Source: Engelhardtia mirabilis (GTDB taxonomy: Bacteria; Planctomycetota; UBA1135; GCA-002686595). From it: DNA of 64,000 nt. Of this stretch, positions 23,490-31,693 are shown one piece after another; within the stretch, counting starts at the first letter, position 1, and each line of letters opens with the position of its first letter. The translations under genes were made by a program, and so were the position numbers. The notes below the pieces were generated by a model, which searched no databases, had not been told where the DNA came from, and worked only from the letters and a program-made list of their open reading frames with translations. The DNA is taken from positions 6,510,001 through 6,574,000 of the forward strand of contig NZ_CP036287.1 of assembly GCF_007748095.1 (NCBI RefSeq). Direction: 5' to 3'.

Positions 23490-25064
23490 TTGGAGCGACT
23501 GGTTGACCAGGTCCGTGGCTTGCAGCAGGTCGTCGTCCTGCTCTCGATTCTCTTCTACATCAGCTGGATCCCGCCGCGATACGAGCTCGACGCCCGTGCC
23601 GAGGAGTGTCTCAGGCCGATCATCGCGATCGATGCCCTCCGCGACCTCCGGGCGGTCAGGTCGATTCACCGAGTGGGTGGACGAGGCGCGCGGGTCTACC
23701 AGCTGAGAGAACTAGAGCAAGACTTGGGGCTGCTCGTCGACCTGCAACACCGCGAGTGGAAGGGGCTCGAGCTTCGAACCCACCAGTTTGCAGCGTCGTA
23801 CACCGATGGGAGCTTCGCCGCAGGGACCGAGGCTCGCTCGATACAAGCGCAGATTGCTAGCGACCCTGCGCGAGCCAAGCCCGGCGGACAGCGCCCCCCC
23901 AGCGTGACCCTCGATGCAACGGCATTGCTGCTCGCACCGGAGAACTCGAGGCACCGCTTGCGGCCCATGCTCGTCGCGGATGGCGTGAGCGCCGCCAATC
24001 CGGAACTTCGATTCGAGCTTCGACCGGGCGAGCCTGATGTTGAGGAGCTGCAACACTACGGCTACTGGCTGCTGCTCGCCGAGGTCTGTGTCGGCTTCGA
24101 CGATCGAGCACCGAGTGAGTGCCCACTCGTCGTGATCCCGCCGCCCTACTCGGACGGCTCGTGGACTCAGAAGGACAGCTCGCTGCAAGAGGCTGTCGAG
24201 CAAGTCTTGGCAGCTCCGCACGGAAGCCAAGCACCGATCCTGCTATTGAGCCCAGAGACCTGCGCCCGCGGCAGCGCGCTTCCGGCAGTCGACCCGAGGA
24301 CCACATGGATAGTCGTCGACGGTCTCGATGCGGCGAGCCTCGAAGTTCTCGCGTCCTCTTGGCTTGGCGTGGAGGTGGCCGGCGAGCGCGACGTCACCGA
24401 ACTCGGGCAGCGCGTTGGAGCCGAGATGACGTCACGGTGGATCGATCGGACTTTCGAGGCTCTGGCCCCCAGCCCCGACGATCGCAGGCTTCAGGACGCG
24501 GTCGACGGCATCAAGGAGATCCTCAAGAACATCGACGGCGCGACCGGCAGCTTTCGCGTCGCGGAGAACTCCACGATCGAGACCGCGCAGGAAGCGCTGC
24601 ACGGCGACTTCACGATTCCGACGATCGGAGTTCCGATGAACCGGGCGACGGCGCGGACCGGGCTCGCCATCGCCATCCTCCTCCTGACCTTCCGTGCGAT
24701 ACAGCACCTCCAGGCGGCGCGCGATCGGCTCCTCAAGTGGGTCAAGTCCAGCGAGCGCGAATCCTCACCAGCGACCGACGGCGACGACGACCTCTCGTGC
24801 GAACCCGCCGATGCGCCCTGGTTGCAGGACTCATCGGCACCGATCTTCGCGGGTTTCCTCTTCCTGACGCCGGGCGTCTTCGCGTTCCTCCTGCTCGGCA
24901 ATGCGCGCTACGCCGGACTGGAGAACGACGGCGATCGATTGGCGCTGAGTTGTGTCCTCTTCATCCTGCTCGGCTCGATGGCGATGTCCGGATTCCAGAG
25001 CTGCCGGGCTGCGTTGCGCAGCGGATCGGGGGTCGGCACCATGCCCGCGGAGGATGGCGGCTGA
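23490..25064 (+). CDS. Four-TM protein with large extracytoplasmic domain, unknown function
   Basis: Family not recognised. The 524-residue product starts at the TTG at 23490, with AGAAGGGGGA just upstream. A membrane segment at about 10-27 (LQQVVVLLSILFYISWI) is followed by a soluble domain of about 350 residues, probably extracytoplasmic. Three C-terminal membrane segments lie at about 388-405, 450-468 and 483-502. The soluble domain has alternating strand-helix pieces (PLVVIPPPYSDGSW, APILLLSPETCARG, TTWIVVDGLDAASLEVLASS) that suggest an alpha/beta fold, but no known catalytic motif was found. A short Asp/Glu-rich cytoplasmic loop sits between TM2 and TM3. The layout resembles a sensor or a membrane complex subunit. 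Confidence 0.7.
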   Translation: MERLVDQVRGLQQVVVLLSILFYISWIPPRYELDARAEECLRPIIAIDALRDLRAVRSIHRVGGRGARVYQLRELEQDLGLLVDLQHREWKGLELRTHQFAASYTDGSFAAGTEARSIQAQIASDPARAKPGGQRPPSVTLDATALLLAPENSRHRLRPMLVADGVSAANPELRFELRPGEPDVEELQHYGYWLLLAEVCVGFDDRAPSECPLVVIPPPYSDGSWTQKDSSLQEAVEQVLAAPHGSQAPILLLSPETCARGSALPAVDPRTTWIVVDGLDAASLEVLASSWLGVEVAGERDVTELGQRVGAEMTSRWIDRTFEALAPSPDDRRLQDAVDGIKEILKNIDGATGSFRVAENSTIETAQEALHGDFTIPTIGVPMNRATARTGLAIAILLLTFRAIQHLQAARDRLLKWVKSSERESSPATDGDDDLSCEPADAPWLQDSSAPIFAGFLFLTPGVFAFLLLGNARYAGLENDGDRLALSCVLFILLGSMAMSGFQSCRAALRSGSGVGTMPAEDGG

Positions 25065-25310
25065 CCGACCGGAGCCGAAGCTAGTCGGAGCGCCGCCAAG
25101 ACTTCTTGAGGTTCTCCTGCACCTTTAGTGGAAGCCACCGGGGCGCGTTCGAGGGGGAACCCAGCGATTGGAGGTCGTTGCGCGGAGCTTAGGGGTGATC
25201 GGTTGATGCGCACGACGAGGACGCCAGACTCGGGGTGTCATACGCCCATATCCGGGACCCCGTCATGCGCGCCACAACCCTACTCCGTGTTCTGCTCGCC
25301 ATCCAGCACC
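25065..25310. other. IS junction region without gene
   Basis: Roughly 250 bp between the four-TM gene and the tnpC stub. No convincing coding sequence, IS terminal repeat or GTAAGCG motif is visible, so the outer end of the minus-strand IS66 element seems to be lost. Confidence 0.4.
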
Positions 25311-25394
25311 TCATCGTCCGGCGATGCGCTCGTCGCGTTCGACAAGCTGCTCGCGCAGCCGATCGTTCTCCTGCAAGAGCGCGTCGGGCGACAT
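25311..25394 (-). pseudogene. tnpC: IS66 tnpC stub (N-terminal coiled coil)
   Basis: A 27-codon fragment starting at the ATG at 25394 reads MSPDALLQENDRLREQLVER and ends after ERIAGR with a stop at 25311. This is the leucine-zipper-like coiled coil that begins IS66 TnpC transposases. It lies in the right order and orientation after tnpA and tnpB. The catalytic part of the gene is missing, so this element cannot encode its own transposase. Confidence 0.6.
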
Positions 25395-25426
25395 GCACGC
25401 GTTCTATATTCCCCGCGCACTCGAGA

Positions 25427-25813
25427 TCAAGGCCGTATTGCGAAGTTCGCCGAGGTCACCGTACGAGTGTCACGTTTCCAAGCACGTGCCTTCAGCTCCT
25501 TCGCGTCCAAGCCGCCGAGCAACAGCGCGAGCTCTTCGCTGCGCATCTCGACGCGTCGTTCCCCGGACGTCGGTGACGGCCACTTGAAGGTCCCACGCTC
25601 CAGCCGCTTCGCGCAGACCCACACCCCCGACTCGTCGACGTACAAGACCTTCAGCCGATTGCGCAGCCGGTTGCAGAAGACGAAGAGATCGCCCGACTTC
25701 GGATCGCCCTGCAGCGCCGAGCGAACCACGCCGCTCAAGCCGTCGAAGGACTTCCGCATGTCCGTCGAACCTGCCACGAGGAACACCCGTCGGCCCGCTC
25801 CCAGCGTCAGCAT
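25427..25813 (-). CDS. tnpB: IS66 accessory protein TnpB
   Basis: Intact 128-residue TnpB (IS66 Orf2), a small accessory protein required with TnpA and TnpC for IS66 transposition. It has the diagnostic block VFLVAGSTDMRKSFDGLSGV near the N-terminus, then GDLFVFCNRLRNRLKVLYVDESGVW, split naturally around FVFCNR and KVLYVD, and CAKRLERGTFKWP. The length is near the family norm, although the last ten or so residues (TVTSANFAIRP) may be read-through into degenerate sequence. Its ATG overlaps the tnpA stop (ATGCTGA), so the two are translationally coupled. Confidence 0.9.
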   Translation of the reverse strand: MLTLGAGRRVFLVAGSTDMRKSFDGLSGVVRSALQGDPKSGDLFVFCNRLRNRLKVLYVDESGVWVCAKRLERGTFKWPSPTSGERRVEMRSEELALLLGGLDAKELKARAWKRDTRTVTSANFAIRP

Positions 25814-26148
25814 CGCGACAAGAGGCGCAGCAGACGCTCGAGCGCGGCCGCGTCGAATCCGGCCTCGAGCTCGACCCGCAGCCGGTTGTCGATCGTCAGC
25901 ACGATCGGAGCCCGCTGCCTCATCCCGACCTCGTCGTCGGTGACCTGCACCTCCACGAGCTCGCCGGCCTCCACCTGGGCCGAGGCCGCCAAACGCCTAC
26001 GCCACCCGTAGAGCGTCGCTGCCGAGACGCCGACCTCCCCCGCGAACTCGGTCATGCTCAGCTCGCTCTCCGCCTGCTCCTCCAGCAGCTCCCGGTAGTA
26101 CTTTGCCAGGTCTGTTCCGCCACGCGATCTCGCTCGTCCTGTCGTCAT
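25807..26148 (-). CDS. tnpA: IS66 accessory protein TnpA
   Basis: A 113-residue IS66 Orf1 (TnpA) protein. The N-terminal half holds the helix-turn-helix expected of the family: LAKYYRELLEEQAESELSMT, then EFAGEVGVSAATLYGWRRRL. The C-terminal half (VLTIDNRLRVELEAGFDAAALERLLRLL) is the usual tail seen in TnpA. It presumably binds DNA as part of the transposition complex. It overlaps tnpB by a few bases. The element terminus with GTAAGCG lies 67 bp upstream. Confidence 0.88.
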   Translation of the reverse strand: MTTGRARSRGGTDLAKYYRELLEEQAESELSMTEFAGEVGVSAATLYGWRRRLAASAQVEAGELVEVQVTDDEVGMRQRAPIVLTIDNRLRVELEAGFDAAALERLLRLLSRC

Positions 26149-26215
26149 GCCACCATCGCAGCCGCCGAATCGGTCGCCGGCAACGGCCTGTTGGACTTCG
26201 GCGTCGGACGCTTAC

Positions 26216-27309
26216 GACCCAAGTACGCCTGCCGTGGATGCCAAGAGGGCGTGCTGATCGCGCCGGCGCCGCCGCAGGTGATCGACAAGGGACGCCCCGG
26301 TGCGGGTCTCTTGGCCCAGGTCCTGGTGTCGAAGTACGCCGACCACCTTCCTCTGCACCGCCAGGAGGCGATCTTCGAGCGGCACGGCTACGCGCTCAGT
26401 CGCTCGACGGCGTGCGACTGGGTCGGGGCCTGCGCCGAGCCGCTCTTCCCCGTCGTCCAGGTGATGCGAGAGCGCATCCTCGCATCGGGGTACGTGAACG
26501 CCGACGAGACGCCGGTCCTGATGCAGACCAACTTCGAGGGCGGCGGCAAGCAGTGCGCCTGGCTCTGGGGCTACGCCGATCGCGACGGCGATGTGGTCTA
26601 CGACTTTCGAACGAGCCGGGGCCGTGATGGCCCTCTGTAATTTCTCGATGGATTCCAGGGCTACCTGCAGATCGACGATTACGCCGGCTACAACGAGGTC
26701 TGTCGCTCAGATGGCGTGACCAAGGTCGCGTGCTGGGCCCATGCCCGACGCAAGTTTTGGGAAGCGCTGACAAGCGCGACGGCGGACGCGTCGACAGTCC
26801 TGGCCAAGATCCAGCGCCTGTACCGCGTGGAGAAGGAAGCGCGCGATGCGGGCCTGGCTCCCGATGCGGTAGGCGAGCTGCGCCAGTCGAAGTCGAGACC
26901 GATCCTCGCGTCGATCCACCAGGACCTCGAGCGACTCTCGAAGTCGGCGCTGCCCAAGAGCCCAGTCGGCAAGGCAGTGGCCTACACGCTCAACCTTTGG
27001 GAGGAGTTGGTCCGGCACGTCGACGATGGCCGGATCGCGATCGACAACAACTCGATCGAACGAGCCATGCGCGCGGTGGCCGTAGGCCGCAAGAACTGGC
27101 TCTTCTGCGGCGGCGAAAGCGGCGGGCAGCGAGCGGCCGTCATCTACTCCCTCGTCGAGACCTGCAAACGGCTCGACGTCGAGCCCTTCGAGTATCTCCG
27201 CGACGTGCTCTCGAGGATCCGCGAGCACCCCGCCGATGGACTCGAGAGCCTCACGCCGCGTGGATGGCGGGACGCACGCTCCCGCGCGGTAGCCACGATC
27301 GCAGGCTGA
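26216..27309 (+). pseudogene. tnpC: IS66 tnpC copy 2: 5'-truncated, in-frame TAA
   Basis: Same transposase as at 15259-18713 but without the intron and without its first about 160 codons. Homology begins at 26216 (DxxPKYACRGCQEGVL), exactly at the terminus of the minus-strand IS66 element. The intron target site is intact here: SKYADHLPLHRQEAIFERHG. A TAA at 26638-26640 stands at the same codon as TAG in copy 1, between the first catalytic Asp (VNADETPVLM) and the second (QIDDYAGYNEV). The portion after an internal ATG at 26716 is identical in protein sequence to copy 1. Not expected to give an active transposase. Confidence 0.85.
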
Positions 27310-27400
27310 GAGTCGGGGCGCCATCGCGTCCCCGGCCAATCGCAAATCCGAGCGACCGGGCGAATTCCTGTCGGCTGCACCACTTGGCCGGACGGATACG

Positions 27401-27526
27401 GTCATCGCGCTCATCACGAAGCCTGACGTCATCCGCAGCATCCTCGAGCACGTCGGCCTCCCCACCGATCCACCCGTCCTCAAGTCCGCGCGTCCCCCGC
27501 CAGGCCCCGAGTTCGACTGGGCCTGA
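27401..27526 (+). pseudogene. C-terminal fragment, possibly IS91-family transposase
   Basis: Directly after the shared right end of IS66 copy 2, a 41-codon open stretch reads VIALITKPDVIRSILEHVGL, then PTDPPVLKSARPPPGPEFDWA, and a stop. The pattern of an aliphatic ALIT-PxVIxxIL-HLGLPT block followed by a proline-rich tail ending in FDW is what I expect at the C-terminus of IS91-family (Y2) transposases. The gene is otherwise absent. The family call is from memory of the motif and moderately uncertain. Confidence 0.5.
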
Positions 27527-27936
27527 GCGACGCTCCGCCCCTTCACTGCTGTCGATCCGGCCCGCCCCGGAGGCTCCCCCATGCCTGCTCCGCGCGAAGA
27601 GCGGTCCAAGCCAAGGGCTTTCCTCAGGCCCAGGCCCCGCTTTCGACCTGCCGGCGGCGAACGAGGCCCACCGTGCAGACCACCGCCTTCCTGAACCAAG
27701 GGTCTCCACTCCCGAGCGCCCGCCGCGAACTGCCCCCTTGAATCACTTCTCCTCCAGCGCGCCGGAGAGGAGCGAACGGTGTTTCATAGGGGGTGGGGGC
27801 CGGACCTGACTGCCACAAGCTAACCGGAAGGCGCGCTTTCAGGGCCCTCTGGCGCCCGGCCAAAGCCCGAGTGCTCACCAGGGGCCTCCAGCAGCTAGCC
27901 TCATGCTCGCGCCGTCCGCCCGAGCCCCACCCCTCC
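27527..27936. other. Intergenic, no gene seen
   Basis: About 410 bp after the transposase fragment and before the glutathione S-transferase gene. The open frames are Arg/Pro-rich and unlike real proteins. No terminator with a T-tract or RNA gene was recognised. It probably contains the promoter of the downstream gene. Confidence 0.4.
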
Positions 27937-28593
27937 ATGAAACTGATCCTCGGTTCGAAGAACTATTCCAGCTGGTCCCTGCGCGCCTGGATGGCCGCCG
28001 TACTTTCCGGATTGCCCTTCGAAGAGGTCATGGTTCACTTCGACGAGGACGCGGACCGCAAGCAACGCCTGCGCCACTCACCGACCGGCAAGGTGCCCGC
28101 CCTGGCCGATGGGAACTTGACCGTCTCGGACAGCCTGGCGATCGGCGAGTACCTCGCGGAATTAGCCCCCGAACGAGGCTTGTGGCCGAAGGACCGTTCG
28201 GCGCGCGCCCACGCCCGATCGATCTGCGCCGAGATGCACTCGGGCTTCCTGGATCTGCGCCAGGACATGCCGATGAACATCCGCATCGAGCGCCCGTGGC
28301 GCGAGCGCGCCCCCGGAGTGATGGCGGACATCGCCCGCATCGATCGCATTTGGAGCGAGACGCGCAGCGATTTCGGAGCAAAGCTCGGCGGACCGTTCCT
28401 GTTCGGCACCCCCACCCTCGCCGACGCCTACTACGCCCCGGTCGCGGCCCGGTTCCACAGCTTCCACCCGCCCCTGTCGCCGGTGGCTCAGGCCTATGTG
28501 GAGACGCTCTGGGCCTTCGAACCGATGCAGCGCTGGTGTGCTGCTGCCCGCGAAGAGGGCCACGCTCTGCCCAACTACGACGCCAAGGCCTAG
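27937..28593 (+). CDS. Glutathione S-transferase family protein
   Basis: Cytosolic protein of 218 residues with a thioredoxin-like N-terminal domain and an alpha-helical C-terminal domain. The first strand reads MKLILGSKNYSSWSLRAWMA, with the NYSSWSLR motif that puts the catalytic Ser/Tyr region at residues 9-14. The cis-proline motif KVPAL (about 53-57) and the glutathione gamma-glutamyl site SDSLAIGEYLAE (about 65-76) are clear. The C-terminal half shows GPFLFGTPTLADAYYAP, the usual N-capping motif of the family. The start is the ATG at 27937. It is the first ordinary gene after the IS-rich region. Substrate unknown. Confidence 0.9.
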   Translation: MKLILGSKNYSSWSLRAWMAAVLSGLPFEEVMVHFDEDADRKQRLRHSPTGKVPALADGNLTVSDSLAIGEYLAELAPERGLWPKDRSARAHARSICAEMHSGFLDLRQDMPMNIRIERPWRERAPGVMADIARIDRIWSETRSDFGAKLGGPFLFGTPTLADAYYAPVAARFHSFHPPLSPVAQAYVETLWAFEPMQRWCAAAREEGHALPNYDAKA

Positions 28594-28906
28594 TCCTCGA
28601 CCGGTTGGATCCAGCCCGTTTGGCGACCCGCTCCTCACTCGATCCAACTCGGTCTTCGGCAAACGGCCTCCCGCCCCCGCCTCGCCGGGGAGCGCCGCCC
28701 CTCTCCGACCTCGACCAGGGAAAGCCTGAGGGACCGGCGGGGCCTTCCAGCCCCGGTTAAGGCGCGTCGGGTTAGCATCCGAGGGTCCGCAGCGGAGCTG
28801 CGTCCGCCGGACTTCGTCCCGTCGCGGAACCTCGGACCGCTGCCATCGGTCCGATGTAGGTCAGCCCCCCCGCGCGACCTCTCCCCGCACCCCGTCCCCA
28901 TCCCCC
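28594..28906. other. Intergenic, no gene; short GC hairpin
   Basis: About 310 bp without a credible gene. A short GGGGC/GCCCC hairpin lies near 28740-28756, downstream of the transferase gene, and could contribute to termination. It is not followed by a T-tract. Confidence 0.35.
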
Positions 28907-31570
28907 ATGCGTCATCGCACTGCGTCGCTCGAGCGCCGCCGGCGGCCCCGTTCCGTGGCTGCCCCCCTGTTCGCCCTGGCCGGCCTGACCCTCACGGGCA
29001 GCGTCCTTCCGGGCACGGCCCTGGCCCACGAGGGCGATCCCAAGCTCCGGGACCGCCAGCCCATGTACGAGGGCGCCGGTTGGACGGTCGGGTCGACCCG
29101 CCGGGCGGCGGGCAACCAGGGCCTGGTCGCCAGCGGGATCCAGTTCCCGGCCAGCGGCGTGCAGCTCCTCTCGTGGCTGTCCCTGTCGGACTTCGGCACC
29201 GGCGCCACCAGCGGCAACGACTCCTGGGGCTACACCTCGCCCAGCGGCCGCGAGTACGCCCTGATGGGCCTCTCCAACGCCACGGCCTTCGTCGAGATCA
29301 CCGACCCGAGCAACGCCCAGATCGTCACCACCATCTCCGGCGTCGAGAGCCTGTGGCGCGACATCAAGACCTACGGCCCCTACGCCTACGCAGTCAGTGA
29401 GGGCGGCGGCGGGATCCAGGTCTTCGACCTGACCGCGATCGATGCGGGGGTCGTCACCGAGCTCGCGAGCGTCACCACCGGCGTGGGCACCTCAGCCTCC
29501 CACAACGTCGCCATCGACACGGTCTCGGGCTTCCTCTACCGCTGCGGCGGCGGCAGCGAGGGCCTGCGCATCTACAGCCTGGCCAACCCGGCCGCGCCGA
29601 CCTACGTCGGCGAGTGGGGCGACCGCTACGTGCACGACGCGCAGATCGTCACCTACACCAGCGGCCCCTTCGCCGGGCGCCAGATCGCCTTCGTCTGCGG
29701 CGGTTTCAACGGGGGCTTCACCGAGACCTCGATGGACGTGCTGGACGTCACCGACAAGAACAACATCGTCGTGCTCAAGCGCGTGTTCTGGTCCGGCGCG
29801 GCCTACAGCCACCAGTGCTGGCTGAGTGAAGACGGCCAACTGCTGTACGTGAACGACGAGCTGGACGAGAACGGCTCGTTCAACACGAAGACCATCGTCG
29901 TCGACGTGTCCAACCCGGCCAACGCCTTCTACGTCACCTCCTTCTTCGGCACCAACACCGCGGTCGGGCACAACCTCTACACCTCGAACGGACGCATCTA
30001 CGAGGCCAACTACCGCAGCGGTATGCGGATCTTCGACACGGCGGCGAACCCCACCAACCCGCCGGAAGTGGCCTTCTTCGACACCTATCCGGAGGACGAC
30101 GCGGCCTCGACCAGCGCCCTGTGGAACGTCTACCCCTACTTCGAGGACGACATCGTCATCGGCTCGGACCTCGAGAAGGGTCTGTTCGTGTGGTACGTCG
30201 GCGCTCCGAAGGTGAGCTTCGAGTTCCCGAGCGGACTGCCGCAGTTGTTCGACCCGGCCGGTGAGACCATCCAAGTGCGCGTGCTCGAGGCCAGCGCCGG
30301 CGCGCTGCAGGGCGGCTCCGCCCAGCTCTTCTTCGACTACGGCAACGGCTACCAGTCGGTGCCCCTGACGCCGCTCGGCGGCGACCTCTTCGAGGCCAGC
30401 CTGCCGAGCCTGCCCTGCGGTGCGGCGCTCGAGTTCTACGTGTCGGCCACGTCCACCGACGGGCTGGTCTGGAACGCTCCGGACCTGGGCTCGAACCTGC
30501 CCTACCGCGCGCCGATCGGCACGGGTGAGACGCTCGTGGCGAGCTTCGACATGGAGTCCGGCGCCGGCTGGACCAGCGGCGCCGCCGGTGACGACGCCAC
30601 GACCGGCATCTGGACGCGGGTCGACCCGGTCGGGACCGAGGCCGCGCCCGAGGACGACCACAGCGCCGCCGGCACCCAGGCCTGGATCACGGGCCAGGGC
30701 TCGCCCGGCGGCTCGGTGGGTACCGACGACATCGATGGCGGCAAGACGACCCTGCTCTCGCCGGTGCTCGACCTGGCCGGGATCGCCGGCGCCCAGGTGC
30801 GCTACTGGCGCTGGTACTCCAACGGCTTCAACGGCGTGAAGGACGACGTCCTCGACGTGGACATCTCCAACGACGGCGGCTCGAGCTGGGTCCCGGTCGA
30901 GCGCCTCGGCCCGGCCGGTCCCGGCACCGACGGCGGTTGGGTGCCCTACAGCTTCGCGGTGGCCCAGTACGTGCTGCCCACGAACCAGGTGCGCCTGCGC
31001 TTCGTGGCCCGCGACACCGGCGGGGGCTCGATCGTCGAGGCCGGCCTCGACGACTTCACGGTCGTCGACCTGGGCTGTGCGGACTGTGACGGCAGCGGCA
31101 AGTCGGACGGCATCGAGGTGCTGCTCGGCGCCACCGCCGACATCGACGCCGACTTCGTGCCGGACTTGTGCGAGCCCCTGGTGGGCGCTCCGTCCGTGAT
31201 CTCCCTGGCCAGCGGCGGCAACCACGCCCTGAGCCTGCACGCGGGCGCGGCCTTCGCGGGCGACACCTACATCGTGCTCGGCAGCCTGAGCGGCACCGCG
31301 CCCGGCGTGGCCATCGACGGCGTGGTCCTGCCCCTGAACCCGGACGCCTACACCACGGCGACCTTGACCGGCGCCCTCGCGCCGCTGTTCGTGGGCACCT
31401 TTGGCCAACTCGACGGCAGCGGCGCCGCGAGCGCGTCGATCGTGTTGAACGCGGGGCTCGATCCGTCCTTGGCGGGCCTGGTCCTCGACCACGCCTATCC
31501 GGTGCTCGACACCGCCAGCTTGACGGTGGTCTTCGCGAGCAACGCGGTGTCCTTGGAACTCGCGCCCTGA
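28907..31570 (+). CDS. Choice-of-anchor B family secreted beta-propeller protein
   Basis: Exported 887-residue protein. The signal peptide has a basic N-terminus (MRHRTASLERRRRPRS) and a hydrophobic core ending in ALAHEGD. Residues about 45-440 are the propeller-like region of the choice-of-anchor B family: LSLSDFGTGATSGNDSWGYT, then EYALMGLSNATAFVEITDPS, VESLWRDIKTYGPYAYAVSE, HNVAIDTVSGFLYRCGG, DVLDVTDKNNIVVL and YSHQCWLSEDGQLLYVNDE. A middle region (about 440-730) contains beta-sandwich modules, and the C-terminus (about 765-887) is the GxxPGVxxxGxVLPLNPDAYTxATL domain shared with other proteins here. Role unknown; likely cell-surface. A strong hairpin lies 17 bp after the stop. Confidence 0.85.
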   Translation: MRHRTASLERRRRPRSVAAPLFALAGLTLTGSVLPGTALAHEGDPKLRDRQPMYEGAGWTVGSTRRAAGNQGLVASGIQFPASGVQLLSWLSLSDFGTGATSGNDSWGYTSPSGREYALMGLSNATAFVEITDPSNAQIVTTISGVESLWRDIKTYGPYAYAVSEGGGGIQVFDLTAIDAGVVTELASVTTGVGTSASHNVAIDTVSGFLYRCGGGSEGLRIYSLANPAAPTYVGEWGDRYVHDAQIVTYTSGPFAGRQIAFVCGGFNGGFTETSMDVLDVTDKNNIVVLKRVFWSGAAYSHQCWLSEDGQLLYVNDELDENGSFNTKTIVVDVSNPANAFYVTSFFGTNTAVGHNLYTSNGRIYEANYRSGMRIFDTAANPTNPPEVAFFDTYPEDDAASTSALWNVYPYFEDDIVIGSDLEKGLFVWYVGAPKVSFEFPSGLPQLFDPAGETIQVRVLEASAGALQGGSAQLFFDYGNGYQSVPLTPLGGDLFEASLPSLPCGAALEFYVSATSTDGLVWNAPDLGSNLPYRAPIGTGETLVASFDMESGAGWTSGAAGDDATTGIWTRVDPVGTEAAPEDDHSAAGTQAWITGQGSPGGSVGTDDIDGGKTTLLSPVLDLAGIAGAQVRYWRWYSNGFNGVKDDVLDVDISNDGGSSWVPVERLGPAGPGTDGGWVPYSFAVAQYVLPTNQVRLRFVARDTGGGSIVEAGLDDFTVVDLGCADCDGSGKSDGIEVLLGATADIDADFVPDLCEPLVGAPSVISLASGGNHALSLHAGAAFAGDTYIVLGSLSGTAPGVAIDGVVLPLNPDAYTTATLTGALAPLFVGTFGQLDGSGAASASIVLNAGLDPSLAGLVLDHAYPVLDTASLTVVFASNAVSLELAP

Positions 31571-31586
31571 CGCCCGCAGCAGCAAC

Positions 31587-31628
31587 AGGGCCCCGCGGCG
31601 TGACGAGTCAGTCACTGCGCGGGGCCCT
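31587..31628 (+). terminator. Stem-loop after choice-of-anchor B gene
   Basis: Perfect 11-bp GC-rich stem (AGGGCCCCGCG at 31587-31597 with 31618-31628), extended inside by GTGAC/GTCAC around a GAGTCA loop. It lies 17 bp past the stop and between convergent genes. Only a short CTTCGTT follows, so it may serve both strands or act without a proper T-tract. Confidence 0.6.
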
Positions 31629-31693
31629 CTTCGTTCGCGGCGGCAGCTCGGCTCGCGCGCGCTCCAGCGCTACGGGCGCAGGCACGGACGAAC

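Larger units (their letters stand above)
25311..26215 (-). mobile_element. IS66-family element 2, truncated, with one terminal repeat
   Basis: A second, clearly different IS66 element, read on the minus strand as tnpA, tnpB and the tnpC stub. Its tnpA-side terminus is visible: on the minus strand the sequence from 26215 reads GTAAGCGTCCGACG, the characteristic IS66 end. Directly beyond it (26216 on) the plus strand continues with sequence homologous to copy 1 tnpC. The other end is missing. This places the element as an insertion into the tnpC copy 2. Confidence 0.7.
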
